Shown: piece by piece, positions 1 to 12,848 of the stretch | How positions within the stretch are numbered: position 1 is the stretch's first letter | Layout of the letters: every line of letters begins with the position of its first letter | Assembly (NCBI RefSeq): GCF_901000735.1 | Contig: NC_081544.1 | Span: 28,390,095-28,454,094 of the forward strand | Origin: Corylus avellana | Lineage: Eukaryota; Streptophyta; Magnoliopsida; Fagales; Betulaceae | Direction of reading: 5' to 3' | DNA length: 64,000 nt | The notes under the pieces: generated by a model | Database searches by the model: none | Told to the model about the DNA's origin: nothing | What the model saw: the letters and a program-made list of their open reading frames with translations, nothing else | Translations under genes and position numbers: made by a program

Positions 1-36
1 GCCAAATTTTCTAACAAAATTTATTTAAACCGGTCC

Positions 37-98
37 TGAGAGATAACCTCTCGCACCTAATTATCCAAGCTGTGAGAAATAACCTCACACCTAATTAT
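37..98. repeat. Two-copy short tandem repeat
   Basis: Two adjacent degenerate units of about 34 bp each carry an 'ataacctc' core followed by 'cacctaatta'. This is a local duplication with no coding potential. Confidence 0.5.
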
Positions 99-105
99 TT
101 CTTGG

Positions 106-475
106 GTTAAATACCTAATACCCCTTAGGGTTTCATTTCTTTATTTTTTTCCCCCTTAAAGTTTCATTTTTATCATAGGAGGTATCTGTGGTTTTGATAA
201 AGACTAAATTGGTCATTCCGTTCATTGACCATTAGTTGACTTGACGAAAGTCCACGTCACTGACACGTGGACCAATTAAAATTCGACACTTGGCATAAGG
301 TGGCCATGTCATCAAATTAAATTTTTTATTTTTAAAAAAATTAAATATATATATATATTTTTTCAACAAAATAAAAGAAAAAAAAATTGGGCCATTTGGA
401 GGTGACTCAGCCACCCCTAAGGTGCCAAGGGGGTGGCTCGACCACCCCCATCACGCCAGAAAGGGGTGGCCATAG
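106..475 (+). mobile_element. Half copy of a GC-centred fold-back element
   Basis: The arm begins 'gggttaaatacctaatac' and runs through 'tccacgtcactgacacgtgg' and 'gacacttggcataagg' to a GC-rich end with repeated 'gggtggc'/'gccaccc' motifs. It closely matches the left arm of the complete element at 653-1391. No right arm is present, so this copy looks truncated or half-deleted. Confidence 0.65.
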
Positions 476-652
476 CGGGGAGGGTAGTAGCGGGGAGTAA
501 AAGGAAAATGAGAGAGTAATATAGGTCTTGTTCTCAAAACTCATTATTTTTAACTATTGAATATAGGTCTTGTTCTCCCAAATGTTAAAGAGTAATGTTA
601 TATTTCTTTTCCCTATCTTTATTATATTTGTAACTTTTAAAATTATTATTAA

Positions 653-1391
653 AGGGTTAAATACTAAAAATTCCTTAGGGTTTAGGGTTTGGACACTTTA
701 TTTTTTTTTTCTCCCTAAGTTTTGATTTGTATCACAAGAAGTACCTGTAGTTTTGATAAATACCAAATTAGTCATTCAATCTATAGATCGTTAGTTGACT
801 TAATGGAAGTCCACGTCACTGACACGTGAACCAATTAAAATTTGACACTTGGCATAAGGGGTCATGTCATCAGTAATGATGTGGCCATATAATTAAATTT
901 TGTATTTAAAAAAATTAAAAAATATATATTTTTTCAAAAAAAAAAAATTGGGGGTGGTCGTAGGCCACCCCTTGGCCCACCCCCTTTGGCCATGGGGGTG
1001 GCACGGCTGGATGGGGGTGGCCGAGCCACCCCCAAGGGGGTGGCTCGGCCACCCCCATGGAGCCAAGGGGGTGGTCGAAACCACCCCCAAACAGCCAAGG
1101 GGTGGCCCACCATTTTTTTTTTCTTTTTTGAAAAAATATATTTAAAAAAAATAAAAAATTTAATTAGATGGCCACGTCATCATTGATGACATGACCACTT
1201 ATGCCAGGTGTCGAATTTTAATTGGTCCACATGTCAATGATGTGGACTTCCGTTAAGTCAACTAACGATCAATAGATGAAATGACCAATTTGATCTTTAT
1301 CAAAACCACATGTACCTCCTGTGTTACAAATCAAAACTTGAGGAGAAAAAAATAAAGTGTCCAAACCCTAAGAGATTTTTAGTATTTAACC
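653..1391. mobile_element. Complete fold-back (long-TIR) element with GC-rich core
   Basis: The left arm, from 'gggttaaatactaaaaat', reads as a near inverted complement of the right arm, which ends 'atttttagtatttaacc'. Matching internal blocks include the 'aagtccacgtcactgacac' region and the 'gacacttggcat' block with its inverse 'atgccaggtgtcg'. The centre (about 950-1110) is a nested set of 'gggggtggc' and 'gccaccccc' palindromes. There is no transposase; the short frames here are by-products of the low-complexity core. It is likely a non-autonomous fold-back DNA transposon. Confidence 0.75.
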
Positions 1392-1486
1392 TTTATTAAA
1401 ATTACAAATTTAATAATAATTATAAAAGTCATATTTAATTTTTAAAGTACACATACAAATGAAACATTTAGCATTAAGGGAAATGC

Positions 1487-1976
1487 TAGAATGCAATAAA
1501 TTCCCCACAATTTTCCCATCAAATGCTGAGGTGGCAAGCTCACTTACAATATTTTATTATTTATTTTTTAAATAAATAAAAATAAAAATAAAGAAAAGTT
1601 AATAAAAAAACTTAAATGCCACCATAGGGCTCTTGGGGGTGGTTCACCCAAAGGGCCAAAAAAAAATTTGAAGTATTTTTTAAAAAAGTGGGTTTGACGC
1701 TGAGGTGGCCTCCATTTTAAAAAAAAAAACTTAAAATTTTTTTTGGCCAGATCGGCCACCCCAAGGGCTATGGGGGTGGCTTCGGCCACCCCTATGCTAT
1801 TCTGAGGTGGCAGCTATTCCTTTTAGTTTTTTAAGTTTTTTTATTAACTTTTATTTATTTTTATTTTGATTTTAATTTATTTAAAAAAATAAATAATAAA
1901 ATATTATAAGTGAATTTGCCACCTCAGCATTTATGAAAAAATTATGGAGAATTGATTTCATTTGAGCGTTTCCCTA
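1487..1976. mobile_element. Second fold-back MITE family
   Basis: The outer arms carry 'gctgaggtggca' near 1526 and its inverse 'tgccacctcagc' near 1917. Each is followed inward by matching AT-rich blocks ('aatattttattatttatttt' and its inverse), and the centre has more 'gggtggc' motifs. The ends resemble 'aatgctag'/'ctagcatt'. No protein is encoded. It differs from the element at 653-1391 outside the shared GC-rich motif. Confidence 0.65.
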
Positions 1977-2214
1977 GCATTAAATATTCATCTCGGCAAA
2001 ACATAAAATAGCAAAAGAAACAAAAAAAAAAAAGAAAAAAGAAAAAGCGAACAATAAATAAAGGGAAAAGAACACTCTCTCTTTTTCTGTGTGTCTCTCC
2101 CTCCCTCTCTGATATTCTGTCTTTCTCTGAGCGGCTCTCTCTCTCTCTCTCTCTCTTCCTTTACCAACTAAGCCATCTCACTAAACCACTCACCGCCCTA
2201 TAACTGTGTCTTTC

Positions 2215-5166
2215 ATGGCAGCACCACCGCAAAAGGCAGTCTCTTTTCTGTGGGCGACCATGTTGGTGGGTATTCTGGGAGGCAGCAATAGTGTTGTGGG
2301 CGTGGAAGGTGCATACTGGTGCGTGGCAAGGAGCGACGCGAGCGAGCAAGCGCTGCAAACGGCGCTGGACTATGCATGTGGGACTGGAGGAGATTGTAGC
2401 CCCATACAGTCAAATGGCCTCTGCTATCTGCCAAACACCATCCAAGCACACGCCTCCTACGCCTTCAACAGCTACTTCCAGCGCAAGGCCATGGCCCCCG
2501 GCAGCTGTGACTTTTCCGGCACTGCCACCATTGCCCAAACTGATCCTAGTATGTTTTTATTTTTATTTTTATTTTATTTTTATTTTTTTTATGTGTATTT
2601 ATTTATATATATATTTCTTTTGGTTTTTGTGATCTGGGTGTAGGTTATGGATCTTGTGTGTATCCATCTTCCTTAAGGTACGTGCCATTTCCTTTTCTTT
2701 TCTTGGCTATTGGCTCATAAGAAACTATGCATTATATACATAAAATATATGTAGGGCACCGCATTTGGCAGCGGCCTTTTTCTTTTTCTCTTCTATTTGC
2801 TGGAATTTTTTTTTTTTTTTTTTTTTCTGTGACAAAATCGTTTCTTCATCTTCAAGTAAAAGGGTCATCTTTTCAATTATTTATTTAATTTTTTTTGGGT
2901 GAGAAAAGCAAGAATAAGAATAAGAATAAGAGATATACCACCTTTTTTATGGTAAGTGATTATGATATATGGACACTTGCTCTAATAATTTCACCCTTTC
3001 CTTGTGTGAAGTTGCTGTCTTTAATGCATGGGATTTGGAGGGGGTTTCATCTAAACGTTATTCTGATTGGTGCCCTTATTTCCGCGGCCACCCTACGTAC
3101 ATAACCGATAATACCCCCAAAGCCTTGGTGCTTTAGGTTCTGGGAGTGGGAACTTGATTGGGTGGGAGATATCATTTGGGATGAAGGTTTTTGGTGGGGA
3201 GTAATTTGGGTAACGTAGATAAAGCACCCACCCTTCAAATTTCGAAAATTTAGGTCAGGTGTTGTCTGTCAGATATGGCTCAGGGCAGAGAGCCACGTCT
3301 CTTTTCTGATTCTCTGTCTCTGTCTCTTTCATAAATCTTGGGTTTTTCGCTTTTGTTGTACTGTTTTGTTTAGGTGGGTCATCTCACCAGTAATGGTACT
3401 TTCACGTTAGTTTTACACCGTTGGATGGCCCTCCTGGTCCCAGTTGGCAGTTACATCCAACGTCCAGAACCCTAGTAATGCTTGTGGTGCCTAGTTACAT
3501 CGTATAGGTTCTGCCTTGCACTATGCTTTTTTCATCGACGCCCATGTCCTGTCTATTTATCAACCTTGCATTTTTTCACCTTGAAAATAAGAAAAGACGA
3601 TGTTTTTGAGACAGGGAGGGTGTGAGCCCATGTCGTCTCAAGGGGTATTTTTGTTTCATTTCAATGAGACTATATGCTTTGTAGCTTTCCTAGGGAACAA
3701 AAGGGAGCTTTTCCCCATATCACAATTGATGATACAAGACGACCCTTTTGATGCAAACAAAAATCTTGTCGGGTCAATTTCTGATGCGACTTGCAAATTC
3801 AACAGAAAATTATATATTTATGTTTCAACACGATTTAAATACGACACTCGAACAACACGAGTTATCACTCCTATTTATGACTCTTTTGCCTTGCTATGGT
3901 GCGAAATTTATCGTCCCAGTCGTAGAATAGCCGTTAGTAGGGGTTTGATCAAATCGTATAATATATTCTAACAGGGACATTGAGGCAAATATCAGGACGG
4001 AGAAAAAGAGAATGGGAGAGAAAGAGAAAGAAAGTAATTAAAAACTATTTATAGAGCTACAAATATAGAAAAACACAGGAAATGGATGTAGATATAATGT
4101 AAAATGCATTTGGTTTAGAGAAACGGACCTAGATTTTTTTAGGGATTTGGTTAGCTATTTTACATAAAAATCTAAAATGCATAAGTTATTGTCGATGCTG
4201 GTGGTCCAACTTTCCCACATTTCACCTTTCCTATTATAATAGGAAGATAGGGGCATTTCTTAGGAGTAAATGGCCCCAAAAACATTTAGTTGATCTAATC
4301 TTAACACCAAGAGCTATTTGTATGTATGTAAATATATTTAATCAATCACTTGGGGCTACTACAAAATGCTTTCATTATCTTCAGTTTGTTTTCAGGACAT
4401 AATTGCATTATATATTATTCCTAATGTTCATCTCTATAAAAAGAAGAGAAAAAAAAAAAAAAAATTCTCTAGTAAATGGTAATGACCTAATTGCCCCTCA
4501 TTAAAACCCAACGCATTTTGCAATTTAGGTAATTTCACTAGCTTTATTGAGGAGCAAATGGGATAATTTATGTCCACTTAAACGAAAATTAGTAACGGAG
4601 GGTCTCTATTGCAAATTTTTGATACAATAGGAGGGTATATTGAAATTTTTTAAATATTAGGGTTCAAATTGAAAAACACCTCAAATTTCAAACTTCAGGA
4701 GGTAAAGTGAATTTTTTCCTAAAAAAAAATTCTAATGATGAGACCTTCGAAGATGCAATGGGTCACGCCAAAGAATCTACTCTTATGTCTTTTTTTTTTT
4801 TTTTATTCCCTGTATTTATGTGGTCCTAAAACTAGTAGCCAATGCTTTTACCCTAGCCCTAAAGGATATATTTTCTTGCTTAAGAAACTTTTGTTGCAAT
4901 GTATAAGGACTGATTGCTTAAATGATGCAAATTTCAGCACGGCTGGAGGGACTACTACACCAACAACACAAACTTCAAATAACCCAAATGTGCCAACAAC
5001 AGGAACAACAGGCAATGGCAATGGCGGCACTGCCGGACTGACTCCAGGATTCACCCCGCCGCCATTCCCTGACAATTCGAAAGAATATTCGGAGTCCATG
5101 ATCCCCACAATCTTACTGCCTCTCTGCTTTCTGATTGTTCTCACGCTTGCCTTTCATCCACTGTAG
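2215..5166 (+). CDS. X8 (CBM43) domain GPI-anchored protein, plasmodesmata callose-binding-like
   Basis: Exons are 2215-2548, 2644-2677 and 4938-5166 (198 aa), all with GT-AG introns and a continuous frame. The start is the ATG at 2215; no ATG lies between it and the upstream CT-rich leader. Residues 8-32 are a hydrophobic signal peptide. Residues 33-120 form an X8 domain beginning AYWCVA with six cysteines at 36, 55, 61, 70, 98 and 116. Residues 124-165 are a Thr/Gly/Asn/Pro-rich linker. The last 20 or so residues are hydrophobic, as in a GPI-attachment signal. X8 proteins of this layout bind beta-1,3-glucan (callose) at the plasma membrane, and PDCB members act at plasmodesmata. The tiny 34-nt second exon encodes the end of the domain, including C116. 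Assignment to a PDCB subtype rather than another X8-GPI protein is inference. Confidence 0.88.
2678..4937 (+). other. Intron 2 of the X8 gene, AT-rich with degenerate repeat sequence
   Basis: This 2.26-kb intron holds a poly(T) tract at about 2808-2827 and poly(A) near 4448. A degenerate stretch at about 3766-3860 ('cacgatttaaatacgacac') resembles dispersed plant repeat sequence that I cannot classify. The 123-codon frame at 3600-3971 shows no recognisable domain, and I do not call it a gene. Confidence 0.5.
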
Positions 5167-7174
5167 GTCTCAGGGTGGAGAGAAGAGGCTTATACAGTTT
5201 TGTTAGAAGTTGGGCCTTCTTTGTTTACTACCCCACCTTTGATTTTTTAAACTATTTTCTCTAGTCATTTAAAAAAAGGTTGTTAAGGAGCGTTAGATTG
5301 GCTGGTTAAGAGAAAAGAAAGCTCATTTGGATCCGAGTTAGTGTTATAGCTAGGGCATTATTATGGTCCAAAGCTTGTAGGTCTTACAAATTCAATTCAA
5401 TACTTCAATTTAAGTGGTCTGATTTTGAGGAGACGAATGATCAAATCAAAACTTTGTGGTACTCGTCCTCATAATCAAAGGTATATCATATGGAACAAGA
5501 TCCTCTCTATTTTATTTGAACGGGATAATATACAGTTACTTATTTTGGGAGTATTTTTGTTTTTTCACTTTTTAAAGAGACAAAAATACATCTTTTAATA
5601 TAACTAACTGAATATTATTCTCATTTGAACTTAAAAGGATCCTAATTCATATCAGATGGCCAAAACGAAAAGATCATTGGTTCCTGTTGGAACCCTAATA
5701 GATGCACAAACTTTTCTTTTGCTAGGGCATAATGTTTCTCTTTTTTCTTTATTGCATGACTTTTTCTTCTCTTGTCTCTTGGTGTGATACTTCAAAACTA
5801 AGAAGAGAAAAACTGCGATACTATGTACGCACTGATGGAAGTTTTACTCTATGTGCGATGCTCATCTCCAAAGGCTATTTCATGCAACTCTCATAACCTT
5901 TTTCTCAATTTCTCTCTTAGCAATTAACAAAATGCCAAAACATGTTTAAGTTCGATTTATAAAACTTTTAGAAGGTGTTTTCTACTTTTTGATTGAAAGA
6001 GTATTTTGATACGATATGAAAGTAATTTTTGGTATTTGTAAGAATCGTGTTTAGGGCTGTTTTTAATACTTTTAATTTTTTACTAAAAAGCAGAAAGCTA
6101 CCCAAGTAAGCTTAGACAAACGAGGCTGTTCTTTTTAGTGTCTTCAAGTCGGTTAACACATATTCTCCAACTTGGGAAAGAGAACTTGTGGGTTCCTCTT
6201 ACTTGATGTTCAAGCCAATCACATTTACTGCTTCTTCTTTTTTTCTTCATATATAAAAACGAGGAAAGAAAGAACCAAAAAACAAGTACTTTTAAAGTGC
6301 CAAAGAGCATTTAATGAATTACATATTAAGTACGAAAACATATATACAAGTACTTTTTGCAAGCAATCTTTTCTTTCTTATTGATCTCTTGTCAATCACA
6401 TTACAGTTAAGTATCATAGCAAACACTAATTACAATTCACAATTCAAATCCCAAATAACTTGTAAACCTATTATAGCAAGTAGATGTAAAGAAATTAGAA
6501 CTTTTGTATGTATACTGGTCTGTATGTTTCAATGATATTACTTTCTCTTTCAAGGAATGGTAGATTCTTTTATCCGTGTATTTAGTAAAGAAAAACATAA
6601 TGCTGGTAAGGTGCTCCTTGCTCTGTTCCAAGTAGTCAAAGGATTTCTCCATGCTTCGTACTTCTTTGGGGCTTAATGCATGGGCTCATCACTTAGGGTC
6701 CTTAAAGAGAAGAAAAGAAAAAAGGAATAAAAGAAATGCATTCAGGACAAGTATTTTGTTGATGGATGTAAAAACAAAAATTACAGCTGAAATGAAAAAG
6801 GTAAAAGACAATGGATAAAAGGTTTGCCTTGCAACTCTTTAAATATAAAATGTAGTAGAGCAATGAGTGTCCTGTAAATGGTTTTCTTTTATGGCACTTT
6901 CAGATACCGTCAAGAAGAAGAATAAGTTGTCTTTAAAAGATAAAATCCATGTGTTTAGTTGGTCATTTTCTCAATAATCACAAATATTGACATTAAGATC
7001 ACTTTCAGAACATGTTTGATTTATATATGTTGAAAATGTAAGCAAACTTTCTATCAAATAAGACCTTCTGAGCTAAAAACTTATCAAAAAACCCTTTGAA
7101 GTCATCTTGTTTGTGTCTCACCAAGGTTCTAGTAGATCTTTGACTAAAACTTACTGATATTCAAGGTGCATATT
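5167..7174. other. Convergent spacer between the X8 and PAP genes
   Basis: This AT-rich 2-kb region contains the 3' flanks of the two convergent genes. Apart from the palindromic element at 5527-5622, I see only simple AT-rich sequence and no credible coding or RNA gene. Confidence 0.6.
5527..5622. mobile_element. Small palindromic MITE, copy 1
   Basis: The end 'aatataactaactgaatat' and the interior block from 'tatttttgttttttcac' to 'caaaaata' match the copy at 31508-31602, whose left end is 'attcagttagttatatt'. The two copies together define an element of about 95 bp with inverted ends. Confidence 0.5.
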
Positions 7175-9027
7175 TTAATAGAATTGATTGTTGTGGTAAA
7201 GATAATGCCATTTCCAATTAAGTGTTCTATGTGCCTGTTCACCAAAGTAATCGCATACCTTGGATTCAATTGGGCACCTATCAGGTTGCCTTACAATGTA
7301 TATCTCATCTCCAGCATTGTTGTACATATCCTGATTGCGGTGCCAAGTCCACAAAGCATGAGTCTCATTTCTCACCTGCAAACCACATAGAAATACCATT
7401 AGGTTCTAGTATTCAAGAAGATTGACAAAATTGATTTCCACCCAAAAACAGATATGAGCATTTTCAGTAACCAATAGGTTTCAGCATTTTCCCTCTGAAC
7501 TCTACCAATCAATGCCTCTGGGTATTTTGTATGGTTCAGCATTGCAACTGAAGGCTTCTTTTCAAGACCATAGATTTTGGATACCTCAGAAACAATCTTA
7601 TAAGGGTTTTGCATTCATCTTCCATGTTGTTATTAGATTACGACTGATTTTAGAAGTGGAGTAGTTATTGGAATTGGAACTATAAATCTGTATCTTATAG
7701 TTTTCCAGAAAAGTACTAAACATGTATACTCAAAACTCACATGTGGAAATTAATTTTTAAAGAATCTTCCATTATTTTGTTCACATTTCAGATCCAGTGC
7801 AATTGTCAAAGCAATGCTTTTAGTGAATCATTTGTGTCGAAATATAACTGCAGAAGATTAAGGGGTATTGTTAATGTGTGCTTGTCAGAGAGAGAGAGAG
7901 AGAGTACACCTCTAGAATCCCATGGCCGAAGCTACTTTCTCTATAAGCACTATAGTCTGGCTGCCTGTCCCAACAGAACTTACCAGCTGCTGGGCCTGAT
8001 GTGAAATTGAAAGCACAGAACCCACCCATAAATTCATCTGGTGTTGTAGATGGTTCCGGGCAGTTGCCAGCTTCATCAGCATGTGTAATTGCCATCTTCT
8101 CTCGATTACCACCATCACCGACTGTGATATGGACGGCACCACAGGGATCCAGGGTGTAGTTATATACTCGGTTTGACCTCTCATAGGCATGAACCTGTTG
8201 ATGGTTTCCAAATGAACAACAACACTTATACATACAGTTGACTATAAGGATTCAAATAATTGCACAGGTTTGCTGCAAGCAGCTTGACTATTAAAGCAGC
8301 ATGTATAGGAAAACAGAAACACACAATAGAGAACCATTTATAAATCTGCCTACAAGTTATTCATTTGAACAACATTAATTTTTTTAAATTTTTTATTTTT
8401 GGATATTTGAGCTTCATCCCTTTGCCATATGACATTTTATTTTTATTTTTTCAAGCTTGTGTCCTACAGCAAGGACATTGGTCTTAGATATTGGCAATGC
8501 TGTAATTATGTTAAAGAGGAAGTTCTGTATCGAAGTTTGAAGAGAAGCTTTGCCTTTACAATATTTCTGTTATGTTCACCCTGAAGTTATTATATTTAAC
8601 ACATTGTTATCTTGAACACTTAAATATCAAAACTAAGCCTGTTTATCTGCAGCTCAGCACTTCTTTCTTACACAAATTCAAAGAAGACAGAAGGTTATAT
8701 TAGTATCTGTTAGTATTTGGAAACAGAACAACAGATACATAATGAGGTATCAGAATAGAGATTATTCTGGAAGCCATACTTACATGTCCATTGAAGACTA
8801 TGTCAACACCATACTTATACAGTAAGTCTTCCATCGCAACCCTCATACACTCTGCTTCTCTGTAATGTGCCTTGTAGGTGCTGTACCAAGGTGGGTGCCA
8901 TGCAGCTACCAGCCATGGAGTCACCTCTCTGTCAACAAAAGCCAGGTCCCCCTCCAACCACTTGTATTGATCCGCTGAAATTGAAAAACTTGGAGAACTC
9001 ACCATGTAATTTCTAACCATGGAATAT

Positions 9028-9080
<53 letters not shown>

Positions 9081-9624
9081 AGAAATGGCAGCATCACTCT
9101 CTAAAGTTACTGGTTATATAACCAAATGCATAAAATTGATCATGAACACAATAAATGAGAAGGTCAGGCAATGAGAGAAGGTCCTTTAGTTTTGTTTAGA
9201 ATGAAAATGGGAAATTGCTAGAAAAAATGAATGAGAATGGGAAAGAGATGAAACTTGAGTTCACCTGATTTGTCATAGGGTATGTATGCGCCAAGCATGA
9301 CAAAATGTATCCCACCTGCATTAAAAGAATAGTAGAATGTGGATGATGATCCACTCTGTTCTGATGGGAAGGCAAATCTTGAACTGTAAGCAACAAAAGT
9401 CTGATTTTCAGCCTGTTGTTCAATTTCATGGTTCCCTTCTACCACCATAATTGGAACTTTAGACACAAGAGGCTGCATGAACCTGCCAACAAAAATCCCA
9501 TAATAATTCCATGAGCTAAAATACCACTGAAGAAATGAACTACAGTCCACATGACCAAATGAACAGCAGTCCACGTGACAGAATAACAAAACTGCCAGTC
9601 TTTTTGGTTTGGTCCAATCAAAAT

Positions 9625-9658
<34 letters not shown>

Positions 9659-10913
9659 AATTTCCGATCAATTAACCTTCATTTTTTGCTTGAAATCATT
9701 TTTCTTTTTGGTGGTGTATTTTATTCAGGAACCAATAAAAAAATTTATAAGTATAAGAATATAGAGGATAGTTGATGATGCAAGTTGGCATGTCTCACAT
9801 GACATGTAACCTGAGGATCATCATGCATTAATTAACAATCTGAAACTTAATTACAGAGCTTCCCTCCATACCCTAGACCAGATGCTAGTGAATCTAATTC
9901 CTTAGTATCTATTTTTTGTTACTACAATGACTTCAGAAGTGCACTAATGATTCAACCAGTTTTATTGCCAGTCGCATTAATAGGACTGAACCACCATCTT
10001 TCCTGTTTGACAGCCAGTCCAGTTCCTATATAAACATTTCTATAAGTGCTTGCCATTTCATAGCCTAACTGGTAGAGCAAAGATGATGATAATATAATTT
10101 TAAGTTAAAAAAAAAAATTAAAAAAAAAGTTAGGGTTTCACCTTCCCCAGTAATCCCAACGTGGCTGATAAGTTTCATGAATTGGAGTTTCCGAAAATGA
10201 ACAAGAGTAGCAGTCAGACCCAGTTCCATTTGTGAGATACAAGTTAGCATAACTAGCATCCCCAACCAGCAGAATAAGATCAGGATGGTTACTCATCAAG
10301 TGGGCAACTGTTGATGTGGTATTGTATGTCAGACCAAGGTCCCCCACCACTGCTATTCTGTTAGGGTAACTCTTGGGTCCAGAAACTGGCATAGTCCTGA
10401 AATAGTATACATCACTCATTGCTGCTATAGAAGAATCTCCGCATTGATACTGATATAGCGTGTCGGGTTCCAACCCTGTGGAAAGACATAATAGAGTTGT
10501 GACTTTAATAAAAAAATTCAAAATTTGGCAGGTTCAAGCTCACACAAGGTCATAAAGATGCATAGACACAAACAAAAAGGCAGGCAACAAAATTGAGGTA
10601 AGAAAAACTTAAAAGTGCTTCTTATAGAGGACCACTCATCTCCCGCTATGCTATACTTGACACTTAAGCTAGATATTTAAGAAAGAATAGAGGTAAAGAC
10701 TGTTCTAAGCTTATGTTTTTATGTTTTAGTTTGCTAAGCATATCAGTTGGAATATATGCTACCAAATCTTGCAACCTACATTGAACAAGATCATTTATAA
10801 TCTTAAGTGAATATCCAAGACCTTATGTAGTGAATGAAAAAGGAAGAAGTTCTAAACAGATTACACATTTGGCACCAATCAATAGTGGTTCCATAGCTGA
10901 AATCCATTAGAAA

Positions 10914-10950
<37 letters not shown>

Positions 10951-12848
10951 TTTATAAAAAAATAAAAAAAATAAAAAATTTGAACGCTGCAGGTGCTTCT
11001 TTACATCTATATCCTTTATGTAGATAATATACTCTATCTCTTCTTACTTTATATGGATACAAATATGAAAAATCATTTTTAGTGATAGTATTTAAGTCAT
11101 GACAATAACAGGATGAAACTGACCAACAATCGAGGATGCTGATAGAAACTTCTAACTTCACCATAACTTCTTGTCTCTGGTGAATAACAACATGTCCCCC
11201 ACGCAGATATTGATGGATTAATTTTGTTGAGAAAACATGACATAAGAAGAAATTAAAACCAATCAATTATCCAGTTTGGTACTTTGGGGGATATATTCAT
11301 AGGCAGAGTACAAATTCCTTGAGTGTGACCCTACTAGCCTAAGTTTATGCACACTTTAAATACAATCTCAACTCAATTGCAGACTTTTTAGGAGTCTCAG
11401 AAATACTACTAGTCTAACGTTGAAAATTGCTACTCTTGAGCTCTTACTTTTTAACTAACAAAGTAGTTTTACATGGTCAAATGACTCGAGATGAAAGACA
11501 AAGAACTTCATTTTTGCCATTGTCAATCATGATCAACAGCACCTTGAGACTGTTTAGACATTCACCTTAATAGATTGGCAACTCAGAGCTAGTGAAATGT
11601 TAAAAGAACTGTCCCATATGGCAATCTTATGAATGATCCATAATGGTTACATTAATTAACCACTGCCATGTCTGCAACTCATAAATATGCAAAATAAGAA
11701 ACCCATGCAAGATTCAATAATAAACACTACTAATTCCATGACTAGTTATACCTGTGACGCAAACATGGTGTATAATTCCAGAAGTGTAGTTCTGAAGGCC
11801 TTCAAAAGGATAAAGTTGATTGTAAACAAGAGAATAACCAGTTGCTTCATCACTTATTGGAAATCCATAGATTCCATATTGAACAACACTTTCTACAGTT
11901 TCAGGATCTAATGGTGTTATGTTGTCCCCAATTTGGAATTCACCTGCGAAATTTGTCCCAAATATATTATGTGATATGGTTGCAAAGAAAGTTAAGGAAG
12001 ATCTTATAGCCAATATATTTGAAAGCTCTATAACATAATATAAAAAAAAGACTGCGGCTTCCCCACACAACTTAAGCCAGGTGTTCTTTATAATATATCC
12101 AATTCCATAAGTTCATAGTTTCAGCAAAACAAACATAAACTTTATGCCAATTAAAACCAGTGGAGGACCTTAATTAACAACAACAATTAATGAAGAAAAC
12201 AAATAACATTCTACTTACAAAATTACATATTTATATCTTCTACATGATAGCTGAAACTTTGTTTCCATAAATATGTTTACTTTTCCATTTTGGGATAACT
12301 ACACACAGCTATTGTTTCTATTCTAGGACCATAAATCTAACCTTAGGTTGGAAGCAGGTTGATTTACCCCCAGTAAGTCAATTTCTTGCTTTAATGGTAT
12401 TAAAAGCAAACTGTATTGCTTTGGAAACACAAAACCCATTTGTCACATTCCACAAAAACAGAGCTCAATTAACTTCATGTACCATATTTTCAACCATTAT
12501 CTAATCCTACTAAGCTCAGCTCAACAAAACAGAAATTAAAAGCTAAAGAAAGTAGTAGTAAACAGCCATAATGTTAAAGAGACCTGTGATCCAAGATATC
12601 CATACAGAGTCATAGGTTGCAGAGAGAGACACAGAGATTTGCTCTGGCTCAAAACCTTGGACGATTCTTTCCACCCGTAGATCTGTATCCGGCAAATCCA
12701 CCGCGTGCCCGCGGAAGCTTTTGTCAAGAGGGACAGTGACGGGCTGGAAGGGCCCATCAAGTGTAGTTTGAATACCCCCATGAACATATACGCAGCTTAG
12801 TGAAAACAGCAAAAGAAGTTCAGCTACAGAGACTGAGAACAAACCCAT
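7175..12848 (-). CDS. PAP15: Purple acid phosphatase, PAP15-like (phytase clade)
   Basis: Exons in coding order are 12584-12848, 11752-11943, 10142-10475, 9265-9482, 8784-8974, 7910-8194 and 7175-7375 (561 aa). All introns are GT-AG and the phase holds at every junction. An N-terminal signal peptide covers about residues 1-24, followed by a fibronectin-like PAP N-domain with LDGPF and GFEPEQI motifs. The five metallophosphatase blocks are intact: GDLG (D198), GDASY (D225, Y228), GNHE (N281), AWHPPW (H363) and GHVH (H400, H402). These supply the seven ligands of the dinuclear Fe/metal centre. The family hydrolyses phosphomonoesters in the secretory pathway or apoplast, and AtPAP15 is a known phytase; phytase activity here is inferred from close resemblance. 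About 20 residues follow the usual DRCP end, an atypical aromatic-rich tail. Confidence 0.95.
7887..7904. repeat. (GA/CT)n microsatellite at the PAP intron 6 donor
   Basis: On the coding strand this is a CT tract beginning 5 nt inside the intron after the exon 6 donor at 7909. It belongs to the pattern of CT tracts near donors described in the findings. Confidence 0.8.
9030..9080. repeat. Compound (CT)n-(CA)n microsatellite in PAP intron 4
   Basis: A (ct)n run of about 15 units runs directly into a (ca)n run of about 10 units, upstream of exon 5 on the coding strand. It is likely polymorphic. Confidence 0.9.
9626..9657. repeat. (GA)n microsatellite in PAP intron 3
   Basis: A pure GA dinucleotide run of about 15 units lies upstream of PAP exon 4 on the coding strand. 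Confidence 0.9.
10913..10948. repeat. (AAT)n microsatellite in PAP intron 2
   Basis: About twelve uninterrupted trinucleotide units within the 1.27-kb second intron. Confidence 0.9.

Noticed and set aside
3600..3971. 123-codon frame in X8 intron 2
   Set aside because: No recognisable domain, and it lies inside an intron supported by the continuous X8 frame; part overlaps degenerate repeat sequence.
10064..10085. tRNA-like A box 'tagcctaactggtagagc'
   Set aside because: There is no B box or acceptor stem in the next 80 nt; the following sequence is AT-rich intron.
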